Shown: piece by piece, positions 42,560 through 51,251 of the stretch
Position numbering within the stretch: position 1 is the stretch's first letter
Layout: each line of letters opens with the position of its first letter
NCBI RefSeq assembly: GCF_047314965.1
Contig: NZ_JBLBVK010000058.1
Location: 124,001-188,000, forward strand
Direction: 5' to 3'
Source of the DNA: JAVJUV01 sp047314965
GTDB lineage: Bacteria; Pseudomonadota; Alphaproteobacteria; Rhodobacterales; Rhodobacteraceae
Length of the DNA stretch: 64,000 nucleotides
Notes under the pieces: generated by a model
Database searches by the model: none
What the model was told of the DNA's origin: nothing
What the model saw: the letters and a program-made list of their open reading frames with translations, nothing else
Position numbers and translations under genes: made by a program

Positions 42560-44641
42560 TCACGCAGCATCCGCATCGGGCGCGGAACGGGCCCTCCGCC
42601 TCGGCGGAGACGCCCAGTCCAGAAGCTCCGTCAGCTTTGCGGCCGGCAAGGGGCGGCTGTAAAGGTAGCCTTGCAGCAGGTCGACCCGCAGTTTGCGCAG
42701 TAACTGTGCCTGTTCCTTGGTCTCTATTCCCTCGGCCACGATCTTGAAGCCAAGTTCGCGCGACAGGCGCACGATGGAGCGCACGATGGCCAGGTCCGCC
42801 TCGTTATGCGTCAGGTCGCGGATGAAACTGCGGTCGATCTTGACCGAACTGTAGGGGATATCCTTCAACAACGTGATCGACGAGTTGCCGGTTCCGAAAT
42901 CGTCCAGCGCGATATAGCCGCCGGCTGCGCGGAAGCGCTCCAGATGTGGCCGTGCGGCGGCGCTGTTGACGCCGGTCAGGGCGGTTTCGGTCACTTCGAT
43001 GGCCACGGCATTGGGACGCAGATCGCGTTCCCTAAGTGTATCCGCCACCAGCGTCACCAGTTCGCCGTCGCGCAAATCCGCCTCGCCGATGTTCAGCCCG
43101 ACACTGAAATCATGGCCCAGCATGGTCCAGGTGCGCAGGTCGTCGGCGGCGCGGCGCAGCATTTCCTGCGTGATCTCGGTCGCCACACGCGGGTCCTCAA
43201 GCGCATGCTTGAACCGGTCAGGGGGCAAGACGCCATAGGTCGGGTGACACCAGCGCGCCAGTGCTTCGACGCCCTCGATCCGGCCGTCCCGAGCGTTGAT
43301 CAGCGGCTGGTAGTACGGGATCAGCTGGTTTTCCCGGATGGCTTGCCTCACGCCGTCGAGTTCCCAGTGCCGGCGTTCCAGCGCCCGGGTCATGTCCCGC
43401 CGATAGGCCCCGACTGCGTTGCGCCCCGCGGCCTTCACCGAATACAGGGCGAGGTCGGCCGCCTTCATCAGGTCGCCAAGGCCATTTGCATCCTTCGGAA
43501 AACTCGCGACGCCGATCGATGTCGATACCTCGATCAGTTTTGCACCGTCGTCGGACATGACGTCTGTCCCCGTGGGCAGGGCTTCGGCGAAGTCGCGCAA
43601 CGGCTTGTTCAGGTCCTTTGCCGGGACAAGCACCGCAAACTCGTCACCGCCCAGCCGCGCGACGAGGGCGTTTGCCGGGAAGGCGGCCTTCAGCATCTGC
43701 CCGATCGCCTGGATTACCCGATCACCCGTCGCGTGACCGTGTATGTCATTAATTTCCTTGAATTTATCCGCGTCGATCTGGAACAGGATCGCGGAGCTTT
43801 TGCGGTGCAGACAGTCCTGAAGCAGCACGTCCGCCCGGACACCGAAGCCGAACCGGTTCAGCAGTCCCGTCAGCGGATCGTGCTCGGCCAGGAAACGGGC
43901 CTGCTTTTCGGACAGACGCATGGCCCGGTTCGAGTGCGAGGCGATCCGCGCCACGAAAAGGGCCGCACCGGCCAGCGTTACCGTAAAGATCAGCGCGCCC
44001 ATCAGCAGCATCAGGCGCAGTCGCGCAGCCGGGACCGTCACGTCCATGAACAGGCAAAGCGCATAGCGCTTGCCGGCAATTTCCCGGAAAAACGTGACCT
44101 CAGCCATGTTCTGCGATGCGATCGCGGTGTTTTCCGTATGGAACAGGATCTGCGGAGTGCCGACGTCCGTCGTAGATGCGACAGAGGCCCATTCCTCCGG
44201 AGACATGGGCGGATGCGTCGTATCGACAGCCTCGCCCTCGCCAGCGAAGAATCGTTTCAGCCGCTCCGCAAGGGCATTTTCCGGTTCGGCAAGCGAGGCT
44301 CCGTCAACTTCGACAAGGCAATCGCAGTCCTCGTTCATGATCACCGCGCGGTCGATGACCCCGGCACGCAAGGCCGCTTCCATGGCCCCGGCAAGGTTGG
44401 CGTGGCTTTTGCCGATCGCGGGATCCGGATGGCCGGATTCACCCTCCACGACACCTGCGGCGATCTGCTTGTAGACGTGGGCGGCCCAACTGGCCGACGT
44501 GCTCCTGACGTCCTCCTCCAGCATCCAGCGGAGAAGCGGGCCGACGGCAAGGCTTTGTGCGCCGATCAGGACGGCAAGGCCGGATATCGCAAGAAGATTC
44601 CTTGTCCGGAGACGCACCCCGGAGAGATTGAACGTGAACAC
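42560..44641 (-). CDS. membrane GGDEF-EAL c-di-GMP signalling protein
   Basis: 693 residues, GTG start. One N-terminal membrane helix (about 12-35), a ~160-residue periplasmic sensory region, a second helix (about 205-227), then GGDEF (LGGDEFAVLVPA near residue 350) and EAL (VEALARW near 447, with EVTETAL, DDFGTGNSS and AEGIETKEQA) domains. Both catalytic motifs look intact, so it may make and break c-di-GMP, with one activity usually dominant. The ligand sensed in the periplasm is unknown. Confidence 0.93.
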   Translation of the reverse strand: MFTFNLSGVRLRTRNLLAISGLAVLIGAQSLAVGPLLRWMLEEDVRSTSASWAAHVYKQIAAGVVEGESGHPDPAIGKSHANLAGAMEAALRAGVIDRAVIMNEDCDCLVEVDGASLAEPENALAERLKRFFAGEGEAVDTTHPPMSPEEWASVASTTDVGTPQILFHTENTAIASQNMAEVTFFREIAGKRYALCLFMDVTVPAARLRLMLLMGALIFTVTLAGAALFVARIASHSNRAMRLSEKQARFLAEHDPLTGLLNRFGFGVRADVLLQDCLHRKSSAILFQIDADKFKEINDIHGHATGDRVIQAIGQMLKAAFPANALVARLGGDEFAVLVPAKDLNKPLRDFAEALPTGTDVMSDDGAKLIEVSTSIGVASFPKDANGLGDLMKAADLALYSVKAAGRNAVGAYRRDMTRALERRHWELDGVRQAIRENQLIPYYQPLINARDGRIEGVEALARWCHPTYGVLPPDRFKHALEDPRVATEITQEMLRRAADDLRTWTMLGHDFSVGLNIGEADLRDGELVTLVADTLRERDLRPNAVAIEVTETALTGVNSAAARPHLERFRAAGGYIALDDFGTGNSSITLLKDIPYSSVKIDRSFIRDLTHNEADLAIVRSIVRLSRELGFKIVAEGIETKEQAQLLRKLRVDLLQGYLYSRPLPAAKLTELLDWASPPRRRARSAPDADAA

Positions 44642-44724
44642 GGATTACTCGCACCAACAGGGCGCCCCCGGGTCTCCGTTTACCCGATATGGGGCAGAAT
44701 CTCATCCTGTTTCGGCGGTTCTGG

Positions 44725-45327
44725 TTAATGCCCGGGGACATCGGGCCGGTAGTCGAAGTCCGGCAATATGTCTTGCGGCGCGAATTTCGGAATGCCGCAG
44801 TCACCGTCCCGAAACTGTCCGGCAAGGCGCAACGTCGCAAAGCCGTGGGCAAGGGACCACAGCATCATCTCGGTTCTCAGCTGACCATGGGGCAGGGCGC
44901 CCTTGTCCCAGTCAAGACCGGTCGAGATGTCTTCCAGAACGGCATAGCTCTTGCGGGCCTCGGTCGACAGGTCTTCGTCCGCGAAATCGCAGTACAGCGG
45001 CGAGAACATCATCGCGAACAATGCAGGATGAGCTTCGGCGAAGGCGACATAGCCGTCGATGGCAGCGCGCAACCGCTCCTTGCCTGGCGAAGTTTCGGAG
45101 ACCCCGTCGCGCATCGCCCGCGCATGCATCCGAAATCCTTCCGCTCCGATCGCTGTCAGCAATCCCCGCAGCGAGCCGAAATGGTTCTTCGGGGCCGTAT
45201 GACTGACGCCGACCCGGGCCGCGATGGCGCGCAAGGACAATCCGGGCAGGCCGTTTTCTTCCAGAATCTCCATACCCGCCTTGATCAAAGCGTTCCTGAG
45301 GTCGCCGTGATGATATTTTTTTTCCAT
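44725..45327 (-). CDS. TetR family transcriptional regulator
   Basis: 200 residues from the ATG at 45327, MEKKYHHGDLRNALIKAG; an ORF extends further upstream but crosses the divergent promoter. HTH: LSLRAIAARVGVSHTAPKNHFGSLRGLL at about residues 27-54. The C-terminal ligand-binding domain has FAMMFSPLYCDFADED. It faces the ABA4-like gene with 112 bp between, and that gap has two copies of a palindromic operator. So self- and target-regulation by this protein is likely. Confidence 0.9.
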   Translation of the reverse strand: MEKKYHHGDLRNALIKAGMEILEENGLPGLSLRAIAARVGVSHTAPKNHFGSLRGLLTAIGAEGFRMHARAMRDGVSETSPGKERLRAAIDGYVAFAEAHPALFAMMFSPLYCDFADEDLSTEARKSYAVLEDISTGLDWDKGALPHGQLRTEMMLWSLAHGFATLRLAGQFRDGDCGIPKFAPQDILPDFDYRPDVPGH

Positions 45328-45351
45328 TTTTTCAGTACTTTGCCGAACAAC

Positions 45352-45368
45352 ATATTTCCAATGTAAAC
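45352..45368. promoter_or_regulatory. TetR operator candidate, copy 1 (ATATTTCCAATGTAAAC)
   Basis: 17-bp site matching copy 2 at 16 of 17 positions and 25 bp before the TetR ATG. The core TTTCCAATGTAAA is a near palindrome. Two copies 52 bp apart (about five turns) in a TetR divergent promoter are strong operator candidates. Confidence 0.65.
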
Positions 45369-45403
45369 ATTTTTCTGGACAGAGCAAGAGAATCGTCGCA
45401 GGT

Positions 45404-45420
45404 ATATTTCCAATGGAAAC
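45404..45420. promoter_or_regulatory. TetR operator candidate, copy 2 (ATATTTCCAATGGAAAC)
   Basis: The core TTTCCA-A-TGGAAA is a perfect palindrome, ending 20 bp before the ABA4-like ATG (45440). It would overlap the promoter or start of the membrane-protein operon. Confidence 0.65.
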
Positions 45421-45439
45421 TTTCAGTGGAGCGTCTCGC

Positions 45440-45892
45440 ATGACCCCGGAAACTCTTTTCAGTATGGCAGGTGCCCTCGTGATGCCCGCATGGCTTTTCC
45501 TGATCTTCGGCCCGCGCCGCTGGCCGCTCTTGAACGCCATTCCCGCCTATGCCGTGCCCCTGGCACTTTCGGCGCTCTATGCGGCGCTGGTCCTGACGCA
45601 TTTCTCGGCAGCGGGCGGCGGCTACGGAACGCTCGCCGAGGTCCGGACACTGATGTCCTCCGACATGATGCTGCTGGCGGGGTGGGTGCATTACCTTGCC
45701 TTCGATCTCTTCATCGGGGCGTGGGCGGCGCGGCGCATGGATGCAGCCGGAATCTCTCGGATCATCCAGGCATTCGTCCTCCCGACGATCTTCCTCTTCG
45801 GACCGGCCGGACTACTGCTGACCTTCGCCATCGAGGCAGGAACGCGTCCCGTGCGGCTTTTCCCTTTCCCATCCTCCCTTCAGAAGGCCTGA
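45440..45892 (+). CDS. ABA4-like (DUF4281) membrane protein
   Basis: 150 residues from the ATG at 45440 with GGAG upstream. Four hydrophobic segments. The order of the motifs LFSMAGALVMPAWLFLIFGP, YAVPLALSALYAALV, GWVHYLAFDLFIGAW and LPTIFLFGPAGLL is that of the ABA4-like family; plant ABA4 is needed for neoxanthin formation. Bacterial members have no proven function. The stop is 4 bp before the next membrane protein, so the two are an operon. Confidence 0.87.
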   Translation: MTPETLFSMAGALVMPAWLFLIFGPRRWPLLNAIPAYAVPLALSALYAALVLTHFSAAGGGYGTLAEVRTLMSSDMMLLAGWVHYLAFDLFIGAWAARRMDAAGISRIIQAFVLPTIFLFGPAGLLLTFAIEAGTRPVRLFPFPSSLQKA

Positions 45893-45896
45893 GACA

Positions 45897-46691
45897 ATGA
45901 CCACGATGACCCTTCCCGCCGTGACGCGGGCAAATCCCTCTGTCTTCACGCAACTGACCGCCGCCGCGCTCGCCTTGCTCTTCATTACGCTTCTGTGGTC
46001 GCTCGTCGATCCGCGGCTGCTCGACGATGTGCCGGTCTGGATGAAACCCGCAAAATTCTCGCTGTCCTTCGTCGTGCATTTCGCAACGCTCGCGTTGATC
46101 ACGGCCGCACTCTCTCCGGCGTCACGAAAGAGCCGCCTGATCGGCGTTGCCGGCGCCGTGATGGCCGTCGCGTTTCTCACCGAGATGGCCTACCTCTTCC
46201 TGCAGGCGGCACAGGCCGAGCACAGCCATTTCAATCTCTCGACACCGTTTCATTTCATGGCCTACCAGGTCATGGGGCTGGGGGCGGTGCTTCTGATCGC
46301 GATGCCCATACTCGTGGCTCATGTCGCGCGCCGTGAGACCGGCCTCGGTGCGGGCACGCGCGCCGGTATCTGGTGGGGGGCGCTGGTCTCGTTCGGGCTG
46401 ACGCTGGTTGTCGCCGGCTACATGTCGAACGGCACCGGCCACTTCGTGGGAACGCCGTCACCCGGCGCGGCGACGATTCCGTTTCTCGGCTGGTCCGCCG
46501 AGGTGGGCGATCTGCGGCCTGCCCATTTTCTGAGCCTGCATGCGTTGCAGCTTCTCCCGCTGATCGGTCTCTGGGCCGACCGCACCGGAAGACCGGCCCG
46601 GATCATCCCCGCTGCCGCCACCGTCTACGCGCTGATCACATTCGGGGTTTTCGCCCAGGCGCTCATGGGGCTTCCGCTGATCCGGCTCTGA
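45897..46691 (+). CDS. multi-pass membrane protein of unknown function
   Basis: 264 residues. Seven or so hydrophobic segments (for example LTAAALALLFITLLW, FHFMAYQVMGLGAVLLIAMPIL, WGALVSFGLTLVVAGYM) and conserved-looking polar residues in the loops (WMKPAKFSLSF, GWSAEVGDLRPAHFLSLHALQLLP). His residues in the last two segments might bind a metal or heme. No family was recognised. Coupled with the ABA4-like gene under the TetR regulator. Confidence 0.75.
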   Translation: MTTMTLPAVTRANPSVFTQLTAAALALLFITLLWSLVDPRLLDDVPVWMKPAKFSLSFVVHFATLALITAALSPASRKSRLIGVAGAVMAVAFLTEMAYLFLQAAQAEHSHFNLSTPFHFMAYQVMGLGAVLLIAMPILVAHVARRETGLGAGTRAGIWWGALVSFGLTLVVAGYMSNGTGHFVGTPSPGAATIPFLGWSAEVGDLRPAHFLSLHALQLLPLIGLWADRTGRPARIIPAAATVYALITFGVFAQALMGLPLIRL

Positions 46692-46712
46692 ACACAGGTC
46701 ACAAAAAGGAAA

Positions 46713-46732
46713 GGGCCGCCCCGGGGCGGCCC
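46713..46732. terminator. terminator between the membrane-protein gene and gcrA
   Basis: GGGCCGCCCC/GGGGCGGCCC, a perfect 10-bp palindrome. On the minus strand it is followed by TTTCCTTTTTG, so it can terminate gcrA. On the plus strand it ends the membrane-protein operon without a T-run. Confidence 0.65.
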
Positions 46733-46753
46733 GCCTGCATTCTGTCGCCGTGC

Positions 46754-47308
46754 TCAGCGCCGCCGGTCGCGGCGGCTGGACATCGGCTGAAACGCCACGC
46801 TGACATGGGCTTCGCAATAGGGCTTGCCCTGCTGGACCGCCAGGCCGCAGAACCAGAAATCATCCGTCGCGGGGTCGCCGATCGGCCACTTGCAGGTGCG
46901 TTCGGTCAGTTCCATCAGGCTGATCTTCTTGGCGGTCTTTTCCACCTCGCGCACGTTGGCCAGGGTTTCCGCCGGAATCTCGTTTGCCGAAGGCTGCGGC
47001 GGCAGCGGCTGGCCGGCGGGCACGATGGGTTTGCGCGGTGTAACGGTGACTTCCACAACTTTTTCCTTTGGTGCCGGCTTGGCGGCTTTTTTCGGTTCGA
47101 CCTTGGGGGCGGTTTCCACCTTGGCCGGTTTCTTTTCGGGTGCCGGAGCCGCGGCGGACCCGGCGCGGTTCGACAGCCCAAGGCGATGCACCTTGCCGAT
47201 CACCGCATTGCGGGTGACCCCGCCCAGTTCCTTGGCGATCTGGCTGGCCGACTGGCCCTCGGTCCACATCTTCTTGAGAAGCTCCACGCGCTCGTCCGTC
47301 CACGACAT
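46754..47308 (-). CDS. gcrA: cell-cycle regulator GcrA
   Basis: 184 residues. The N-terminal HTH MSWTDERVELLKKMW, SASQIAKELGGVTRNAVIGKVHRLGLSNR is diagnostic. A Pro/Ala/Lys-rich linker (about 50-120) leads to a C-terminal segment (LMELTERTCKWPIGDP, FWFCGLAVQQGKPYCEAH) with conserved Cys/His, where GcrA contacts sigma70. In Caulobacter it activates genes with methylated GANTC sites. Monocistronic; its own upstream 90 bp shows no GANTC site. Confidence 0.95.
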   Translation of the reverse strand: MSWTDERVELLKKMWTEGQSASQIAKELGGVTRNAVIGKVHRLGLSNRAGSAAAPAPEKKPAKVETAPKVEPKKAAKPAPKEKVVEVTVTPRKPIVPAGQPLPPQPSANEIPAETLANVREVEKTAKKISLMELTERTCKWPIGDPATDDFWFCGLAVQQGKPYCEAHVSVAFQPMSSRRDRRR

Positions 47309-47528
47309 CTGATTTTTCCTGCCTTACCGATGACGCTCTATTCTAATCACAGACCGTCCGGATACAAGGGAAGGCGCGTATGTCCAATCCGCCAACTGTC
47401 ACCGCATTGGCACAATTCCCTTACTAACCGTTGAATGTCGTTGGTTTTCTCACCAATCCCACAAAATCGCCGAATTTGGGCCGAAGTCGATGAGTTTTGT
47501 CCCACATGCACTTGATCGGAGATCCTTG

Positions 47529-47585
47529 ATGCTGAAGTTCCAGTATTTCATCGCGGTTATCGCCCTTCTGGCGCTTGCCGTCTGA
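47529..47585 (+). CDS. possible 18-residue hydrophobic peptide
   Basis: MLKFQYFIAVIALLALAV, ATG 47529 to TGA 47583-47585, with GGAG 8 nt upstream. It is a lone hydrophobic helix in the 527-bp gap between gcrA and argD; otherwise I see in this gap only promoter sequence and the argD operator candidate. It may be a small membrane peptide, a leader, or the start of a lost gene. No homology assigned. Confidence 0.3.
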   Translation: MLKFQYFIAVIALLALAV

Positions 47586-47786
47586 AGGCGCTTCGGAAAG
47601 TACGAAGATGCGGGTGGCGGCCATTTCCGTGCAGGCGCCCGAAATAGGCCTTCCCAAATTGGCCGTGGCAGGATATGCCGCGCGCATGGTCCACATGGCA
47701 CGCCATAACCTCCGACGCCGACGCTGATCCCAGCGTCCGTCTCCGCGCGTCTTCCACGCACATCCCTTTCCACAATTCGTTGACTT

Positions 47787-47808
47787 GACGTGTCCCGACT
47801 GGCACGTC
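47787..47808. promoter_or_regulatory. inverted repeat GACGTG-N10-CACGTC upstream of argD
   Basis: Perfect 6-bp arms with a 10-nt spacer, ending 28 bp before the argD ATG. Arm centres are 16 bp apart. Candidate operator for the arginine genes; it does not resemble the E. coli ARG box. Confidence 0.4.
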
Positions 47809-47835
47809 TTTGGCTCTCTGAGAAGGAACCTCGCG

Positions 47836-49020
47836 ATGATCCCGTCGATCCTGCCGACCTATAACCGTGCGCCGCTTTCGTTCGTGAAGGGCGAAGGCTC
47901 GTGGCTGATCGAGGAGGACGGACGCCGATTCCTCGACCTCGGCGCCGGCATCGCGGTCAACGCGCTGGGCCACGCCCATCCCGCGCTTGTCGCAGCGGTG
48001 ACCGAACAGGCAGGCAAGCTCTGGCACGTGTCGAATCTCTACCGGATCCCCGGCCAGCAGGAACTGGCCGACCTCCTGACCGAGGCCACCTTTGCCGATA
48101 CCGTCTTCTTCACCAACTCGGGCACCGAGGCGATGGAACTCGCCGTGAAGATGGCCCGCAAATACTGGTACGAGAAGGGAGAGGACCGCACCGAGATCGT
48201 CGCCTTTACCGGCGCGTTCCACGGCCGCTCCTCGGCCGCCATCGCCGCCTCCGGCGCCGAGAAGATGGTCAAGGGCTTCGGTCCGCTGCTGCCGGGCTTC
48301 GTCCAGGTGCCCTTCGGCGACCACGATGCCATCCGCGCCGCGATCACCGACAAGACCTGTGCGGTCATCATCGAGCCGGTGCAGGGCGAGGGCGGTATCA
48401 TCCCCGTGCCTGACCAGTGCCTCAAGGGGCTCCGGGATCTCTGCGACCAGACCGGAACGCTCCTGATCTTCGACGAGGTCCAGTGCGGCATGGGCCGGAC
48501 GGGACGGCTCTTCGCCCATGAATGGGCGGGCGTTACGCCGGACATCATGATGGTGGCCAAGGGGATCGGCGGCGGTTTCCCCCTCGGCGCAGTGCTGGCC
48601 ACGGAAAACGCCGCTTCCGGCATGACCGCCGGCACCCACGGCTCCACCTATGGTGGCAACCCGCTGGCGATGGCCGTCGGCATCGCGGTGATGAGGATCG
48701 TCGCGGACGACGCCTTCCTCGATGAGGTCAACCGCAAGGCGGGCGCGCTCCGGCAGAAGCTGGAAGGCCTCGTCGCGTCCCACCCGGACGTGTTCGAACT
48801 GGTGCGCGGACAGGGGCTGATGCTGGGCCTCAAGTGCAAGGTGGCGAATACCGACATGGTCGCCGCGGGCTACGCGCAGGAACTGCTGACCGTTCCGGCC
48901 GCGGACAACGTCCTGCGTCTCCTGCCGCCGCTCACCATCACCGACGACGAGATCGCCGAGGCCGTCAACCGCCTCGATCGCGCGGCGACTTCGCTGGAGC
49001 AGGCAAAGGGCGGCGCCTGA
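47836..49020 (+). CDS. argD: acetylornithine/N-succinyl-DAP aminotransferase
   Basis: 394 residues from the ATG at 47836, with AGAAGGA upstream. Class III PLP enzyme of arginine synthesis. FTNSGTEAMELAVKMAR, TGAFHGRS, IIEPVQGEGGI, IFDEVQCGMGRTG and the Schiff-base lysine in MMVAKGIGGGFPLGA are all present. STYGGNPLA closes the active site. Adjacent to argF in the same direction, with a repeat copy between. Confidence 0.95.
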   Translation: MIPSILPTYNRAPLSFVKGEGSWLIEEDGRRFLDLGAGIAVNALGHAHPALVAAVTEQAGKLWHVSNLYRIPGQQELADLLTEATFADTVFFTNSGTEAMELAVKMARKYWYEKGEDRTEIVAFTGAFHGRSSAAIAASGAEKMVKGFGPLLPGFVQVPFGDHDAIRAAITDKTCAVIIEPVQGEGGIIPVPDQCLKGLRDLCDQTGTLLIFDEVQCGMGRTGRLFAHEWAGVTPDIMMVAKGIGGGFPLGAVLATENAASGMTAGTHGSTYGGNPLAMAVGIAVMRIVADDAFLDEVNRKAGALRQKLEGLVASHPDVFELVRGQGLMLGLKCKVANTDMVAAGYAQELLTVPAADNVLRLLPPLTITDDEIAEAVNRLDRAATSLEQAKGGA

Positions 49021-49024
49021 GCTT

Positions 49025-49066
49025 CTTCTTTTCCGAAATACTCCGGGGTCCGGGGCAGCGCCCCGG
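49025..49066 (+). repeat. dispersed REP-like hairpin element, copy 3
   Basis: CTTCTTTTCCGAAATACTCC head then CCGGGGC-AGC-GCCCCGG (49050-49066, 7-bp arms). It begins 4 bp after the argD stop and ends 24 bp before the argF ATG. The head is nearly identical to copy 1. Confidence 0.72.
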
Positions 49067-49090
49067 TCCACCCCATCAAGGCAGACCGAC

Positions 49091-50017
49091 ATGAACCACT
49101 TCCTCGATATCCACAAAACCGACCCCGATGCGTTGCGGTCGATCCTGTCCAGCGCGCAGTCCATGAAAGAGGCGCGCCAGGGGCGATCCAAGGGGGCTCG
49201 CGATGACGAACAGCCGCTCGCAGGCCGGATGGTCGCGCTGATCTTCGAGAAGCCTTCGACGCGGACCCGCGTGTCCTTCGATGTGGGCGTGCGCCAGATG
49301 GGCGGCGAAACGCTGGTGCTGACCGGCTCCGAGATGCAGCTCGGACACGGCGAGACCATCGCCGACACGGCCCGCGTGCTGTCGCGCTATGTCGACATGA
49401 TCATGATCCGCACCTTCGACGAAGAAGCACTGCTGGAACTGGCCGAGCATGCGACGGTTCCCGTCATCAACGGGCTGACCAACCAGTCGCACCCCTGCCA
49501 GATCATGGCCGACATCCTGACCTTCGAAGAGCACCGTGGCCCGATCGCTGGACGGAAGGTCGTCTGGTGCGGCGACGGCAACAACGTCTTCACCAGTTTC
49601 GCCCATGCCGCAGGTCAACTGGGGTTCGACCTGACCTTTTCCGGTCCGCCGCCGCTCGATCCTGATCCGTCTGCACTGGAATTCGCCCGCGCTAAGGGCG
49701 CTCGGGTCGAGATCGTGCGCGACCCGCTGGCCGCCGTCGAAGGGGCAGATCTTGTCGTCACCGACACCTGGGTCTCGATGCATGACAGCCAGACCACGCG
49801 CGAACGCCGCCACAACCAGCTGCGCCCCTACCAGGTGAACGAACGCCTGATGGTGCATGCGAAAGACGACGCCCTTTTCATGCATTGCCTGCCGGCCCAC
49901 CGCGGCGAGGAGGCCACCAATGCCGTGATGGACGGCCCGCACTCGGTGATCTTCGACGAGGCCGAGAACCGGCTCCATGCCCAGAAGGCGATCATGCGTT
50001 GGTGCCTCGCCGTGTGA
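49091..50017 (+). CDS. argF: ornithine carbamoyltransferase
   Basis: 308 residues. Joins carbamoyl phosphate and ornithine to citrulline. EKPSTRTRVSFDVG (the SxRTR loop), NQSHPCQIMADI and MHCLPAHRGEE are the carbamoyl-phosphate and ornithine sites. Normal length. Stop is 7 bp before the convergent secreted-protein gene. Confidence 0.96.
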   Translation: MNHFLDIHKTDPDALRSILSSAQSMKEARQGRSKGARDDEQPLAGRMVALIFEKPSTRTRVSFDVGVRQMGGETLVLTGSEMQLGHGETIADTARVLSRYVDMIMIRTFDEEALLELAEHATVPVINGLTNQSHPCQIMADILTFEEHRGPIAGRKVVWCGDGNNVFTSFAHAAGQLGFDLTFSGPPPLDPDPSALEFARAKGARVEIVRDPLAAVEGADLVVTDTWVSMHDSQTTRERRHNQLRPYQVNERLMVHAKDDALFMHCLPAHRGEEATNAVMDGPHSVIFDEAENRLHAQKAIMRWCLAV

Positions 50018-50023
50018 CGGCGC

Positions 50024-51175
50024 CTACTTGTGGGCGTCGCGGTAGGCGACAAGGGCCGCCTCGCCGGTCCTCAGATCGACCAGGTATGTCCGGTATGACC
50101 CTTGGCCTTCTTCGTCGAAGGGAAATCGGCGGCCGTCGGCGGTGGTCAGAACCATGTCGCCCGATACCGCGATGGGCAGAAGCGGAGTTGCCGGGCCGTT
50201 GCCGGGATCGTAAAGGTCCGTCAGACCCGGCAGCGACGACTGTTTCAGGGGCACCTGGGTAAGACCGCGCTTCCGATCGAAAACCGCCAGCCCGGTGCCC
50301 ATCAGTCCCACGCCCAGGATCAGCCTGTCCTCTTCGCCATCATAGATCATGCCGGCGGCATCCATGTTTTGCATGCTTGCCAGAACGCTCCAGGTCTCGG
50401 TCCCCATATCGTATTGATAGATGAAGCCCTCGCCACCATAGGTTACGCCGAAGATGCGGCCGGCATCGCGATCCATTGCCGCGGCCGCGGGATGGGATAT
50501 TCTGGGCACGTCGAGTGACGCGGAAACGCTCCGCTCCACGCCGCTTTCATCAAGGTAGGCGAAGCCATCGTTGGTCATGCGCGCACCCGATGAATCGGGT
50601 TGCCGATCCGCCAGATAGGGGCGCAGCGCCGCCGGAACCAGATCGGGGCTCAGAAATGCCCGCAAGTGGTCGGGCCCCAGTTCGGGAGCGTCATCGACGG
50701 CGACCACCGCGAACCCTTCTTCCGGGGCGCTGTAGCTGCCCGAGAACGACGAGAGCCGCTCCAGACCGGTCTCACTCGCCAGCAACGAGATCAACGACCG
50801 GAACTTCACACCCTCGCGCTTGTAGGCGTAGGAGCTTTCGGGAAGGACTATGGGCGTGACCTGCTTATCATTCAGAAAAACCTCGGACCGCTCGGGCTGA
50901 TAGCCCGAGATGTAGACGGTCTCGACCCGTGTGCCGGGGCGCGTCGTCAGTCGCCAGCGAACCGGCTCGTAACTGCTGAGCGACAGAATCACCGGGACGT
51001 CACCCCTGTCGATGACCGCCCGCACTTCGGGCCCACGAACCACGCCATCGGTGCGGATATTGCCCTCATATACTCCGATGACATGCAGTTCGGGGGTTTC
51101 GTTCGCGGCCACTGGCCCGGCCAGAAGCAGCAGGAACAACAGGAACGGTTTGAAAATCGGTTTTTCAAATAGCAT
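50024..51175 (-). CDS. secreted protein of unknown function, possibly beta-propeller-like
   Basis: 383 residues with a signal peptide (FKPFLLFLLLLAGPVAA). The rest reads as repeating strand-rich units (GGEGFIYQYDMGTETWSVL, GMIYDGEEDRLILGVG, GLAVFDRKRGLTQVPL), as in beta-propellers, but no catalytic motif is visible. The N-terminal half (VIGVYEGNIR, PVILSLSSYEPVRWRL) resembles no family I can name. Monocistronic and convergent with argF. Confidence 0.72.
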   Translation of the reverse strand: MLFEKPIFKPFLLFLLLLAGPVAANETPELHVIGVYEGNIRTDGVVRGPEVRAVIDRGDVPVILSLSSYEPVRWRLTTRPGTRVETVYISGYQPERSEVFLNDKQVTPIVLPESSYAYKREGVKFRSLISLLASETGLERLSSFSGSYSAPEEGFAVVAVDDAPELGPDHLRAFLSPDLVPAALRPYLADRQPDSSGARMTNDGFAYLDESGVERSVSASLDVPRISHPAAAAMDRDAGRIFGVTYGGEGFIYQYDMGTETWSVLASMQNMDAAGMIYDGEEDRLILGVGLMGTGLAVFDRKRGLTQVPLKQSSLPGLTDLYDPGNGPATPLLPIAVSGDMVLTTADGRRFPFDEEGQGSYRTYLVDLRTGEAALVAYRDAHK

Positions 51176-51251
51176 CGATTACACCCTGAATTGGCTCATC
51201 AGACCTTGAATCCAATCCAAATGCGGCAAATGGAAGACAGGAGTTGGACCA

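Noticed and set aside
47557..49368. 603-codon open frame on the minus strand across argD
   Set aside because: It is antisense to argD and into argF, which have complete catalytic motifs and ribosome sites. No family features in the minus frame.
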